Shown here one piece after another: positions 1 to 7,823 of a stretch of DNA of 8,195 bases. The position numbers and the translations under genes are program-made. A model generated the notes under the pieces. That model searched no databases, had not been told where the DNA came from, and saw nothing but the letters and a program-made list of their open reading frames with translations. Source of the DNA: Bacteroidales bacterium (lineage in GTDB: Bacteria; Bacteroidota; Bacteroidia; Bacteroidales; Bacteroidaceae); assembly GCA_004555055.1 (NCBI GenBank), contig SFJN01000117.1, positions 1 to 8,195 on the forward strand, in the 5' to 3' direction. The number at the start of each line of letters is the position of its first letter. Position 1 is the first letter of the stretch.

Positions 1-180
1 TCCTTCCTGTTTTCTGCAGCTGTGAGATATGTTTCCGGGTCTTCATACCGGAGGAAAATAACGTTGATGAAACCGACTCGGGCTTATGCGGGCTTTGGTG
101 CTGGATGTGAATTCCCAAGTGCCATTGCCCGCTTTCTTTGTGCTTTGGGGGAGGAAGAAATCCACAATAGCCCCTATGTA
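1..180. other. Upstream region with no supportable gene
   Basis: No stretch here looks like a conserved protein or a known RNA. A 61-codon open frame runs from 22 to 207, with an internal ATG at 67 that has GGAGG about 12 bp upstream. Its product has no recognisable domain, and the frame runs through the promoter elements at 181-212, so I do not call it a gene. A weak imperfect hairpin (TTTCC at 32-36 with GGAAA at 53-57) is visible but has no U-tract. The region is probably the intergenic space between an unseen upstream gene and the adhesin-like gene. Confidence 0.45.
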
Positions 181-212
181 TTTGTAGAAAAGGACAAAAA
201 AGTGTAATTTTG
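181..212 (+). promoter_or_regulatory. Bacteroidetes-type promoter (-33 TTTG / -7 TAnnTTTG)
   Basis: TTTG at 181-184 is followed after exactly 20 bp by TAATTTTG at 205-212, which matches the Bacteroidetes primary sigma factor consensus TTTG and TAnnTTTG in sequence and spacing. The spacer contains an A-rich run. Transcription would start a few bases after 212, giving the gene at 307 a 5' leader of roughly 85-90 nt. A second, weaker candidate, TATACTTG at 269-276 (7 of 8 positions), has no good TTTG partner upstream. Assignment is by motif only. Confidence 0.75.
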
Positions 213-306
213 CGCTGGAAAAGTCAGATTTGTGGTGTAGAGGCTCATTTTCTGTCGCTGCACTTGTCTATACTTGGAATATATATATACTCAAATATTG
301 TAGCTT

Positions 307-3300
307 ATGAACATCAGAAAACTCTGCTTCAGCATGCTCTGCATGTTGCTGGTGCAGTGCGGCTGTCTGTCGGCATTCGCCCAGGAACGTCTTGGCGTCC
401 GTACGGAACAGCAGACGGCTGCCGAGGCCGATGCTGCCGAACGTGCCGAAAGTTTCCGGCGTATTTTCCCTGCCGTCCGCAATGGTCAGGCCGCACTGGA
501 TGCCGCACGGCAGCACACCCTCCGTTTCCCCGCACAGCGTCCGCAGGACGTGGCTGGCGATGAGGCCGGCACACTCGTCTATGGTAGCCTGATCGGAGGC
601 AGCGGATGGGGCGACGACACCCCGTACGGCATCTATTCCTTCCCCGCAGCTTCCGGATCGCCCGTCCAGGAGGTGGCTCGCAACAACTCGCTCAACGCCA
701 ATGCCGGCGGTGTGCTCGTCGACGACAAATACTGTTTCGTCAATTTCTTCGACACCGGCATGGGAGGCATCTTTGCCTATTACTATGTCTACGACACCGA
801 AGACTGGAGCCGTGTGCGTTCCAACCGTGTGCAGCTGACGAGCATCGCCACCGACCTCACCTATGATGCCGTGAGCCGCAAGGTCTACGGATGCTTCCTC
901 AACGACAACCTCGACGGCTATCTCTTCGGCGTCTTTAGCACCGAGGACGGTAGCGTCAGTCCCATCAGCAACCTCAGCGGTCCGCTCTTTGCCGTGGCAG
1001 CCAACGCCGCCGGCGAGGTGTACGGTATCGACGGCTCCGGACGTCTGCTCCTCATCAACAAGGAGGACGGCAGCCAGACGGTCGTCGGCAACACCGGCGT
1101 CAAGCCACGCTATACGCAGTCCGCCACCTTCGACCCCGCTACCGGCAAACTCTATTGGGCGGCCTGCACCGAAACCCTCAACGCCCTCTACGAGGTGGAT
1201 GTCACCACGGCTACCGCCACGCTGAAGGGCGAGTTCCCCGGCGGTGAGGAATTCGGGGGGCTCTACATTCCCGGACAGGGTGCCGAAGACGAGGCACCCG
1301 CGGCTCCCACCGACTTGACCGTGACCTACGACCCCTCGACGACCGCTGACCTCGAAGTGGCCTTCACCATGCCCTCCACCACCTTCAGCGGCAAGGCCCT
1401 GCAGGGTGAGCTCGACTACGTCATTGCCCTCAACGATGTGGAGGTGACCATGGATGCCGCCCTACCCGGGGCACAGGTGCGGGAAACTCTCCGCAACATG
1501 ACCGTCGGTGAGGTGAAAGTGAGCGTCTATGTCCGCAACGAAGTCGGAAACGGTCCGGCCGAAAAGGTGCGGCTCTGGGCCGGACACGATGCCCCGGAGG
1601 CACCGAAAAACCTGAAGGCCGAAGTCGACGGCAAGAGCATCCGCCTCTCGTGGCAGGCTCCCGAGGAGGGACTCCACCAGGGATATCTCGACACCGACGC
1701 CCTCTATTATAAGGTCATCCGCTATCCCGGCGGTACCGTGCTCGAAGACCGTCTGACCGCCACCACCTATACCGACACGCCTGCCACGCTTTCCCTCTCG
1801 GCATTCTGGTACGAGGTCATCCCCTATGCCGGAAACCTCCAGGGCGCTTCCGTCACCAGCGACAAGCTCCTCATCGGCGAGGCGTTCACCGTGCCCTATT
1901 CCGAAACGTTCGACCATGCCTCGGACTTCGAACTCTTCACCGTCATCGATGCCAACCACGACGGTGTCACCTGGAAACTCGAGGACACCGGTTCGGCGGT
2001 CTGTCACTACAGTACGGAACACGCCATGGACGACTGGCTCATCACGCCTCCCATCACCCTCTCCACCGACTACCTCTACCGCCTCCGCTTCAAGGCCCGT
2101 TCCGCAAGTTCCGGATGGCCCGAGAAAATCCGCGTGGCAATGGGTAAGGACCGCACCGTCGAAGCCCTCGACCGCGAAGTCCTCCCCGTCACCCTCGTCA
2201 ACACCGTCGACAGCCGCGAATACGAGCAGCTCTTCAGCCTGGACGAGGCCGGCGTATGGTACCTCGGCTTCCAGTCGTGCAGCGACGCCCAGATGTTTAA
2301 GCTCTATCTCGACGAAATCAATCTCGAGGTGGCTGCACCGATGAATGCACCCACACCCGTCAGCGACCTGCAGCTTACACCCGGCAGCCAGGGAGAGCGC
2401 ACGGTGCATGTAGCCTTCACCGCACCCTCCGCCACCATGGGCGGGGCACCCCTTCAGACCATCGACAAGATGACCCTCCGCCGTGGAGCCGTCATCCTCA
2501 AGACGTTCAAGAATGTGGCGGCAGGCACCGTCCTCAGCTACGACGACGCCACCTGCGACCTCGGTACCAACACCTACACCGTGTTCTCCACCAACGAGGC
2601 CGGCAACAGCATCGAAACCTCCGCCACGGTATTCGTCGGAAAGGACATCCCCGGACTGCCGCAGCACATCGTCCTCCGCGAAACCGCCGACGGCAGGGCA
2701 CATCTCACATGGGACGCACCCGAGAAGGGACAGAACGGCGGATATGTCGATGCCGATGAGCTGAAATACCATATCGTCTATGGCAACGACGAGCAGACCG
2801 TCATCGCCATGAACCTTACCGATCGCGAATACACCTTCACCCCCACCGTCAGCGGCCTCCAGCAGGCACAGATGTACATCGTCTTTGCCGTCAACGACAA
2901 GGGCATCGGCTACGGCGAGGCATCGAACATCGTGGTCTTCGGTACCCCCTACGACCTCCCCTTCAAGGAATCGTTCGAGGCTGCCGACCTCCACTACGAC
3001 ACCTGGGGCATCATCGACGACGACATCGACGCCTCCGGAACGTGGGAGGTGAAAGCCTATGGCTCCATGCCTTCCGCATCGCCCCAGGACCGCGACGGCG
3101 GACTCCTCACCTTCGTGCCCCAGTACAAGGGGGATGAGGCTTACCTCTATTCCGGAAAGATTGACCTTTCGAAGGCCGTCAACCCCGTCGTCGAGTTCTA
3201 CTACTATTATGTCAAGGGTTCCGGAAACCGCCTCTCGCTCGAGGTTTCTACCGACGGTTACCGGTTCGACGAGGCGCTGGCAGTGGACTTTGCTGCCGAA

Positions 3301-4818
3301 AGCGGCGACAACGGATGGCGAAAGGCCACCCTCTCGCTGGCCGACAAGCTTCCCGCCGACTACGTCCGTCTGGGCTTCCGTGCCGTTTCAGACGACGGAC
3401 TGGTCAGCACCCACATCGACCGCATCGTCCTCCGCGACGTCCTCGACTACAACCTCGAGGCTACGGACATCACCCTGCCCCGACGCATGAAGGTGGGACA
3501 GGAATACGAGGTGACCGTCAAGGTGACGAACTGCGGCACAAAGGCCGTAGGTACCGGCGGATTCTCCATCGACCTCTACCGCAACGAGCGGAAGGTGCAG
3601 ACCCTCAACGGGGTGACCCTCCTCGCCGACGAGAGCCGCGACTACATCTTCAAGCAGGTGCCCGACCAAAGCTTCGGCGACCGCGTGGAATACTTTGCCG
3701 TGGTGAACTTTGAACAGGACGAGAACGAGGCCAACAACCAGACACCCGTTGTGGCCGTAGAGGTGCAGCAGGTCTATCTCCCTGCACCCACCGGTCTCAC
3801 TGCCGACCTTGACGGGGGCAACGTAGTCTTCGGATGGCAGGCTCCCGATGCCAAGGACATGCCCGCCGAGACCGACGACTTCGAGACCTACACCGCCTTC
3901 ACCATCACTGATGTCGGCGAATGGACACTGGCGGATGTCGACCATATGGGAACGGCATACTTCGGCTATGCTTGGCCCAACCGCGGCGAACCGCAGGCTT
4001 ACATCGTCTTCAACGCCAAGGCCATCGGTGCCGACGTCGACGAATACGGTTACGATACCGACTGGGCTCCGCATTCTGGCGAACAGTGCCTCATTTCGTT
4101 CATCGCCGAGGAAAATAACACCGACGACTGGCTGATTTCGCCCATGCTCGATGCCGAAGCCCAGACCGTGACGATGTGGGTGAAGGGTGTGCAGGGCTAT
4201 ACTGACAACTTTGAAGTTCTGGTTTCGGACGCCTCTTCTGCCGTCAATCGTGAGAGTTTCGTGAAACTCGACGGTGTGGGCGGAAAGGCACCCGAAAAGT
4301 GGACGGAGATCTCCTTCGACCTGCCTGCCGGAACAAGTTTCTTTGCCGTGCGACATACTGCCACCACGGCCGACGGTTTCGCCCTCCTCATTGACGATGT
4401 CACCTTCCGCCCCATGGTGCATGGCAACCTCGAGCTGCAGGGGTACAACCTCTACCGCGACGGTAAGGCGGTGAATGCCCAGCCTCTGGCCGAGACCCGC
4501 GCCACCGATGTCCTCACCGACGAACTTTGGCACAACTATCATGTGACGGCGTGCTATACCTTCGGCGAGTCCGGCCCATCGAATGTCGTCAACGTTTCGG
4601 CTACGGGCATTGCAAATCTCGCTGCCGATGGCGTGGAAATCAGCAAGGAAGGTACGCGCCTCGTGGTGAATCATGCGGCAGGAAAGCGCTTGACAGTGGT
4701 GAACACCGCCGGACAGAAGGTCTTCGACGGCATCGCCGACGAGGTCACCGTAGTGCTCCTCCCCACCGATGCCCCCTGCCTCGTCACCGTCGACGGCTCC
4801 ACGCACAAGATCCTGTAG
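307..4818 (+). CDS. Secreted multidomain adhesin-like protein (propeller, FnIII, choice-of-anchor J/cleaved-adhesin modules, sorting tail)
   Basis: This 1503-residue protein is probably exported and surface-bound or released; no catalytic motif is visible. Residues 1-25 form a Sec signal peptide with likely cleavage SAFA|QE. Residues about 88-327 look like a beta-propeller: K/G-x-V/L-Y blade motifs recur with tyrosines at 194, 239 and 283. FnIII-like domains follow at about 330-428, 429-527, 680-778 and 781-878. Jelly-roll modules of the cleaved adhesin/choice-of-anchor J type lie at about 529-678 (DDWLITPPI at 575), 880-1046 and 1190-1370 (DDWLISP at 1273). A CARDB-like Ig module is at about 1047-1155. 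The third jelly roll appears inserted in an FnIII domain (1159-1183 and 1375-1433). Residues 1434-1503 resemble a T9SS type A sorting domain but end in HKIL. The start is well fixed: an in-frame TAG lies at 301-303 and the leader is A/T-rich without a Shine-Dalgarno. Such modules in gingipains and haemagglutinins bind host proteins or glycans; the ligand here is unknown. Confidence 0.88.
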   Translation: MNIRKLCFSMLCMLLVQCGCLSAFAQERLGVRTEQQTAAEADAAERAESFRRIFPAVRNGQAALDAARQHTLRFPAQRPQDVAGDEAGTLVYGSLIGGSGWGDDTPYGIYSFPAASGSPVQEVARNNSLNANAGGVLVDDKYCFVNFFDTGMGGIFAYYYVYDTEDWSRVRSNRVQLTSIATDLTYDAVSRKVYGCFLNDNLDGYLFGVFSTEDGSVSPISNLSGPLFAVAANAAGEVYGIDGSGRLLLINKEDGSQTVVGNTGVKPRYTQSATFDPATGKLYWAACTETLNALYEVDVTTATATLKGEFPGGEEFGGLYIPGQGAEDEAPAAPTDLTVTYDPSTTADLEVAFTMPSTTFSGKALQGELDYVIALNDVEVTMDAALPGAQVRETLRNMTVGEVKVSVYVRNEVGNGPAEKVRLWAGHDAPEAPKNLKAEVDGKSIRLSWQAPEEGLHQGYLDTDALYYKVIRYPGGTVLEDRLTATTYTDTPATLSLSAFWYEVIPYAGNLQGASVTSDKLLIGEAFTVPYSETFDHASDFELFTVIDANHDGVTWKLEDTGSAVCHYSTEHAMDDWLITPPITLSTDYLYRLRFKARSASSGWPEKIRVAMGKDRTVEALDREVLPVTLVNTVDSREYEQLFSLDEAGVWYLGFQSCSDAQMFKLYLDEINLEVAAPMNAPTPVSDLQLTPGSQGERTVHVAFTAPSATMGGAPLQTIDKMTLRRGAVILKTFKNVAAGTVLSYDDATCDLGTNTYTVFSTNEAGNSIETSATVFVGKDIPGLPQHIVLRETADGRAHLTWDAPEKGQNGGYVDADELKYHIVYGNDEQTVIAMNLTDREYTFTPTVSGLQQAQMYIVFAVNDKGIGYGEASNIVVFGTPYDLPFKESFEAADLHYDTWGIIDDDIDASGTWEVKAYGSMPSASPQDRDGGLLTFVPQYKGDEAYLYSGKIDLSKAVNPVVEFYYYYVKGSGNRLSLEVSTDGYRFDEALAVDFAAESGDNGWRKATLSLADKLPADYVRLGFRAVSDDGLVSTHIDRIVLRDVLDYNLEATDITLPRRMKVGQEYEVTVKVTNCGTKAVGTGGFSIDLYRNERKVQTLNGVTLLADESRDYIFKQVPDQSFGDRVEYFAVVNFEQDENEANNQTPVVAVEVQQVYLPAPTGLTADLDGGNVVFGWQAPDAKDMPAETDDFETYTAFTITDVGEWTLADVDHMGTAYFGYAWPNRGEPQAYIVFNAKAIGADVDEYGYDTDWAPHSGEQCLISFIAEENNTDDWLISPMLDAEAQTVTMWVKGVQGYTDNFEVLVSDASSAVNRESFVKLDGVGGKAPEKWTEISFDLPAGTSFFAVRHTATTADGFALLIDDVTFRPMVHGNLELQGYNLYRDGKAVNAQPLAETRATDVLTDELWHNYHVTACYTFGESGPSNVVNVSATGIANLAADGVEISKEGTRLVVNHAAGKRLTVVNTAGQKVFDGIADEVTVVLLPTDAPCLVTVDGSTHKIL

Positions 4819-4860
4819 CACAAAGGACAAGAATCGACAATGGATTTATTGCATACGGAT

Positions 4861-4985
4861 TATCACGGATGTCCACGGATATTCTATGGAAATACTATAT
4901 GGATGATTTAAAAGTTCTCCGTGGAATAATTCTATATTGTTTTTCACACGGAATATCACGGATGTCCACGGATATTCTATGGAAA
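4861..4985 (+). repeat. Exact 32-bp direct repeat, 93-bp period
   Basis: Bases 4861-4892 and 4954-4985 are identical over 32 bp. Each copy holds two CACGGA hexamers followed by TATTCTATGGAAA. Shortly after each copy comes AAAAGTTCTCCGTG (4910-4923 and 4993-5006), so the duplicated unit is really a CACGGA cluster, a spacer of about 25-40 bp, and a TCCGTG in opposite orientation. The second unit is shortened in the spacer relative to the first. This looks like tandem duplication of a larger inverted-hexamer module. Confidence 0.9.
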
Positions 4986-5066
4986 CACTGTAAAAAGTTC
5001 TCCGTGATCATCCGTGATCGTCCGTGTGATAATCTAATACTCCGTGGACATCCGCGATTTTCCGTG
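4947..5066. repeat. 26-bp near-perfect inverted repeat within the hexamer array
   Basis: The left arm 4947-4972 (three CACGGA hexamers separated by ATAT and TGTC) is the reverse complement of 5041-5066 at 24 of 26 positions, with mismatches at 5055 and 5059. The spacer is 68 bp. In RNA this would form a long stem enclosing the sequence 4973-5040; in DNA it could extrude as a cruciform. Because all right-hand clusters carry the same hexamer, the left arms could also pair with several alternative partners. Confidence 0.85.
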
Positions 5067-5297
5067 TGATCATATAATTCTCCGCGTCTTCCGTGTACAT
5101 CCGTGACAGTCCGTGTAATCATATAATTCTCCGCGTGTCTTCCGTGGTCATCCGTGATCGTCCGTGTGAAAATATAATAATCCTCCGTGTCTTCCGTGTA
5201 CATCCGTAATAGTCCGTGTGATAATATGATGCATAACTATCAGATTCGAAAACAACAATAATAAAAAACCGACATAAACCCGAATACTGAAAAATAT

Positions 5298-7640
5298 ATG
5301 AATCTTCTAACAACCATCAGTGGCAGCAAGCCATGGAAACTTCTCCTTCTTGCAGCCGGCATGACGCTCGGCGCCAGTGCCGAGGATGTGGTGCTGACCA
5401 CCCCCGGAACCCTGGCTGCCGCCCTCGGCGATGCCGACGTCAACGCCATCGTCACCCTCAGCGTGGAGGGACCCATCAGTAATTCCGATGTCAAACTCCT
5501 CCGCCAGATGGCCGGACGCGATGAATACAACGATGCCACAGCCGGAAATCTACAGCATCTCGACCTCTCGAAGGCGCGGATTGTGGCCAATGCCAACGAC
5601 GGATACTACTTCAAAACCTATCCCAAGAGCAACACCACCGCCGACGATGTGGTAGGCAGCAACATGTTCCGCGGCCTCCATCTACAGACCCTCCTCCTCC
5701 CCGACGAAATCGTCAGCGTCGGACAGTCCGCATTCATGGGAGCGGAAATCGAAACCCTTGAACTCCCCGACGGCGTGACGGAGATTGCTTCCGATGCCTT
5801 CAACGAGTGCCGCAACCTGACCTCGGTGCGCATCCCTGCCTCCACCCTCACCATCGGTGGCAACGCCTTTGCCGGATGTTCCGCCCTCACCGCCATCGCC
5901 CTCCCAGGGGTGACGGTCGTCAGCGAAGGCATGTTCAACGGCTGTTCGGAACTTGCCGACGTCACCCTTTCGGATAACCTCACCACCATCGGGGCCAATG
6001 CCTTCCAGAACTGCGGAAAACTCCAGCACCTCACCCTGCCGGCACAGACGGCATCGCTCGGATTCTGGTGTCTTAAGGGCACTGCCCTCGCCACCATCAC
6101 CTGCAAGGGACTTACCCCTCCTGCAGCACAATACGGCACCTTCGAGGGCGTCAATGTCAACCAGTGTGTGGTGAACGTGCCGAAGGGCTGTGCCGACGTC
6201 TACCGTGCCGCACCCTATTGGAGCGACTTTTCGCAATTCCAAGAAGAGGGTGGTGACCCCTCGCACGAAACCGTCCGGACCCTCACCCTCGAAACGGCAG
6301 GCACCCTCGCTTCCCTCCTTACCGACGAGGAGAAATACCTCATCGAGGACCTTACGCTTGTAGGACCCCTCTGTGGTGCCGACCTCGACGTCATCCGTCA
6401 GATGGCGGGCGTCGACTTCAGCTGGAACGCCACTCCCGGAAAGCTCCGCCGTATCGACCTCTCCGATGCCACCCTCGTCTACAACGGTACCTACAACGAA
6501 TACGGACTGCGCGTTCCCGACGAGAGCGACTACTATGCCTATGTCGAGGCTACGCTCGGAGGCGACCCCATCCGCATGGCGGCACGCGAGAACGCACTGC
6601 CCGAGATGGTGTTCACAAAGACCAAGCTGGAGGAGGTGATACTCCCCAAATCCATCACCAAAATCTATTCCGCCTTCTCTGGATGCTACAACCTGAAGGG
6701 AAAGGTGGTGATTCCCGAAGGGGTGACCACCATCGGTGACTATGCCTTCGAAGGATGCTGCAACATCACCGAGGTGCAGTTCCCCACCACCCTCCGCGAA
6801 CCCGAAGCCCTCAACCCCGCTCCCAACGAGAGTGCCATCTGTGCCCATGCCTTCGACGGCTGTTCCTCACTGACCTTCATCGACATCCCTGCACAGGTGA
6901 AGAACCTGCGCGATGCCGCCTTCCAGGCCTGCACCGGACTCGTGGAACTCGTTCTTCCCGCCAGCATCGAGAAAATCGGTCAGAAAACCTTCGCCGACTG
7001 CACCGGTCTTACCCGCATCTTTGCCGAAAACGCCGTGCCGCCCAGTGCCTATTACCAGGCTTTCGACGGTGTAGACCATTATGCCGTGGTCGTAGAGGTG
7101 CCCGTTGGCGCAAAGGCTGCCTACCGCAAGGCATCGGAGTGGGGCGATTTCCTCCACATCATCGAGAAGGGTGAGGTGGCAGAGTTCTGCATCAGCGTCA
7201 ACAAGCCCGAATCGGTTACCGTCACCGACGCCTCCGGAGCCGTGCTGCGTATGGCCGAGGGCGACAACGTCATCGGTGTGGCTTCCGTGACCTTCCCTCT
7301 GACCCTGGTACCTGCCGACGGTTTCGTCCTCACCGCCACCCTCGATGGTACGACGCTCTCCAACACCGACGAGGTGCTTGTGGGAGCAGGTTCCAAGCTG
7401 GTGCTGGAGCTGACCGACGAAGGGGTGGGCATTTCCACCGTCTCCGGCGAGGCCTTTGGCTACGATGCCGCTTCCGGCATCCTCACCCTTCCCCGTCCTG
7501 CCGCTGTCTATGCACCTTCCGGCCGTCTGGTGGCGCGCTATCCTTCCGGCAGCCGCCGTCTTGCCATCTCCCAGCCCGGAGTATATTTCGTGAAGGTCGA
7601 AGGTGCCCAGACTGAGGTCCGCAAGATTCTCGTCAAGTAA
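5298..7640 (+). CDS. Secreted BspA-type leucine-rich-repeat protein with T9SS-like sorting tail
   Basis: This 780-residue protein has a signal peptide (residues 1-28, likely cleavage ASA|ED) and two homologous halves. Each half opens with a beta segment containing RQMAG (69-73 and 367-371, offset 298 residues) and an LDLS/IDLS strand. Each continues with LRR_5/BspA-type repeats of the form AFxxCxxLxxxxxP (about 130-250 and 440-585), and ends in a segment with VPxG, YR and WSDF or WGDF. Residues about 627-706 form a beta-rich domain. Residues 711-780 resemble a T9SS type A sorting domain, ending GVYFVKVEGAQTEVRKILVK. BspA relatives bind fibronectin or fibrinogen and mediate adhesion or coaggregation; the ligand here is unknown. 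The start is supported by an in-frame TAA at 5262-5264 with no earlier in-frame ATG. The leader is A-rich without a Shine-Dalgarno. No enzymatic motif is visible. Confidence 0.9.
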   Translation: MNLLTTISGSKPWKLLLLAAGMTLGASAEDVVLTTPGTLAAALGDADVNAIVTLSVEGPISNSDVKLLRQMAGRDEYNDATAGNLQHLDLSKARIVANANDGYYFKTYPKSNTTADDVVGSNMFRGLHLQTLLLPDEIVSVGQSAFMGAEIETLELPDGVTEIASDAFNECRNLTSVRIPASTLTIGGNAFAGCSALTAIALPGVTVVSEGMFNGCSELADVTLSDNLTTIGANAFQNCGKLQHLTLPAQTASLGFWCLKGTALATITCKGLTPPAAQYGTFEGVNVNQCVVNVPKGCADVYRAAPYWSDFSQFQEEGGDPSHETVRTLTLETAGTLASLLTDEEKYLIEDLTLVGPLCGADLDVIRQMAGVDFSWNATPGKLRRIDLSDATLVYNGTYNEYGLRVPDESDYYAYVEATLGGDPIRMAARENALPEMVFTKTKLEEVILPKSITKIYSAFSGCYNLKGKVVIPEGVTTIGDYAFEGCCNITEVQFPTTLREPEALNPAPNESAICAHAFDGCSSLTFIDIPAQVKNLRDAAFQACTGLVELVLPASIEKIGQKTFADCTGLTRIFAENAVPPSAYYQAFDGVDHYAVVVEVPVGAKAAYRKASEWGDFLHIIEKGEVAEFCISVNKPESVTVTDASGAVLRMAEGDNVIGVASVTFPLTLVPADGFVLTATLDGTTLSNTDEVLVGAGSKLVLELTDEGVGISTVSGEAFGYDAASGILTLPRPAAVYAPSGRLVARYPSGSRRLAISQPGVYFVKVEGAQTEVRKILVK

Positions 7641-7687
7641 CCATCTCCTTTCCCCGTAGCGCTTCCGGTGCGCGGGACCCATACTTT

Positions 7688-7724
7688 CCGTGCCGCATTC
7701 CTTTCCATGGGGAATGCGGCACGG
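7688..7724. terminator. Perfect 14-bp hairpin downstream of the LRR gene, possible terminator
   Basis: CCGTGCCGCATTCC (7688-7701) is exactly complementary to GGAATGCGGCACGG (7711-7724), leaving a 9-nt loop. It lies 47 bp after the stop codon, where a transcription end would be expected. No T-run follows it on either strand, so it does not fit a classical intrinsic terminator. It could instead protect the 3' end of the mRNA or be a REP-like palindrome. Confidence 0.55.
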
Positions 7725-7823
7725 CTGTGTTCGGGGCGAGGGCTTTCCCAGCGGTTCCGGTTCCGTTGTTCGGGCGGGCGGTATCAGGGATTTTGGGCAC
7801 AAACACCTCCGTTCCGGAAATCA

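Larger units (their letters stand above)
4854..5218. repeat. Array of about 25 hexamers (CACGGA left, TCCGTG right) on a mostly 10-bp period
   Basis: Left half: (T/C)ACGGA at 4854, 4864, 4874 and again at 4947, 4957, 4967, spaced exactly 10 bp. A lone TCCGTG sits at 4918. Right half: TCCGTG at 5001, 5011, 5021, 5041, 5061, 5090, 5100, 5110, 5141, 5151, 5161, 5184, 5193 and 5213, with TCCGCG at 5051, 5081, 5130 and TCCGTA at 5203. The right half forms five clusters of three or four hexamers, separated by AT-rich linkers related to TGATCATATAATTC. Unit spacings are 40, 40, 49 and 54 bp. The near 10-bp period puts the hexamers on one face of the helix. Similar CCGTG-rich spacers may occur in other Bacteroidetes genomes, but I cannot verify that here. 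Function unknown. Confidence 0.9.
4819..5297. other. 479-bp intergenic region dominated by CACGGA/TCCGTG repeats
   Basis: Between the two large genes there is no supportable coding sequence. Bases 4819-4853 are unremarkable, 4854-5218 is the hexamer array described separately, and 5219-5297 is an A-rich leader before the LRR gene. Composition falls from the GC-rich coding regions to AT-rich linkers. I see no TTTG/TAnnTTTG promoter for the downstream gene and no ordinary terminator with a U-tract for the upstream gene. The open frame on the minus strand at 4895-5203 encodes repeated HGR/TD-rich peptide and is explained by the repeats. Confidence 0.8.

Noticed and set aside
22..207. Small open frame (61 codons, or 46 from the ATG at 67) upstream of the adhesin-like gene
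   Set aside because: It overlaps the well-formed promoter at 181-212, has no recognisable domain, and its GGAGG-ATG spacing of 12 is poor evidence in a group that rarely uses Shine-Dalgarno sites.
1462..2994. 510-codon open frame on the minus strand inside the adhesin-like gene
   Set aside because: It is antisense to a well-supported coding sequence, has no signal or domain, and is expected from strong GC-rich codon bias.
3388..4830. 480-codon open frame on the minus strand inside the adhesin-like gene
   Set aside because: Same reasoning: antisense shadow, rich in V, G, H and D without any recognisable fold.
5071..5178. TATAAT sequences in the array linkers (5073, 5122, 5173) as promoters
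   Set aside because: They match the E. coli -10 box, but Bacteroidetes use TAnnTTTG and no TTTG partners are present. They are better explained as AT-rich linker sequence.
4895..5203. 102-codon minus-strand open frame with repeated HGR/TD peptides
   Set aside because: The peptide pattern is a direct translation of the CACGGA repeats. There is no evidence of a gene beyond the repeats themselves.
5001..5231. CRISPR array
   Set aside because: The units are direct repeats of only 6 bp with 4-bp spacers, grouped with conserved linkers. There are no unique spacers of 25-40 bp and no cas genes in the window.
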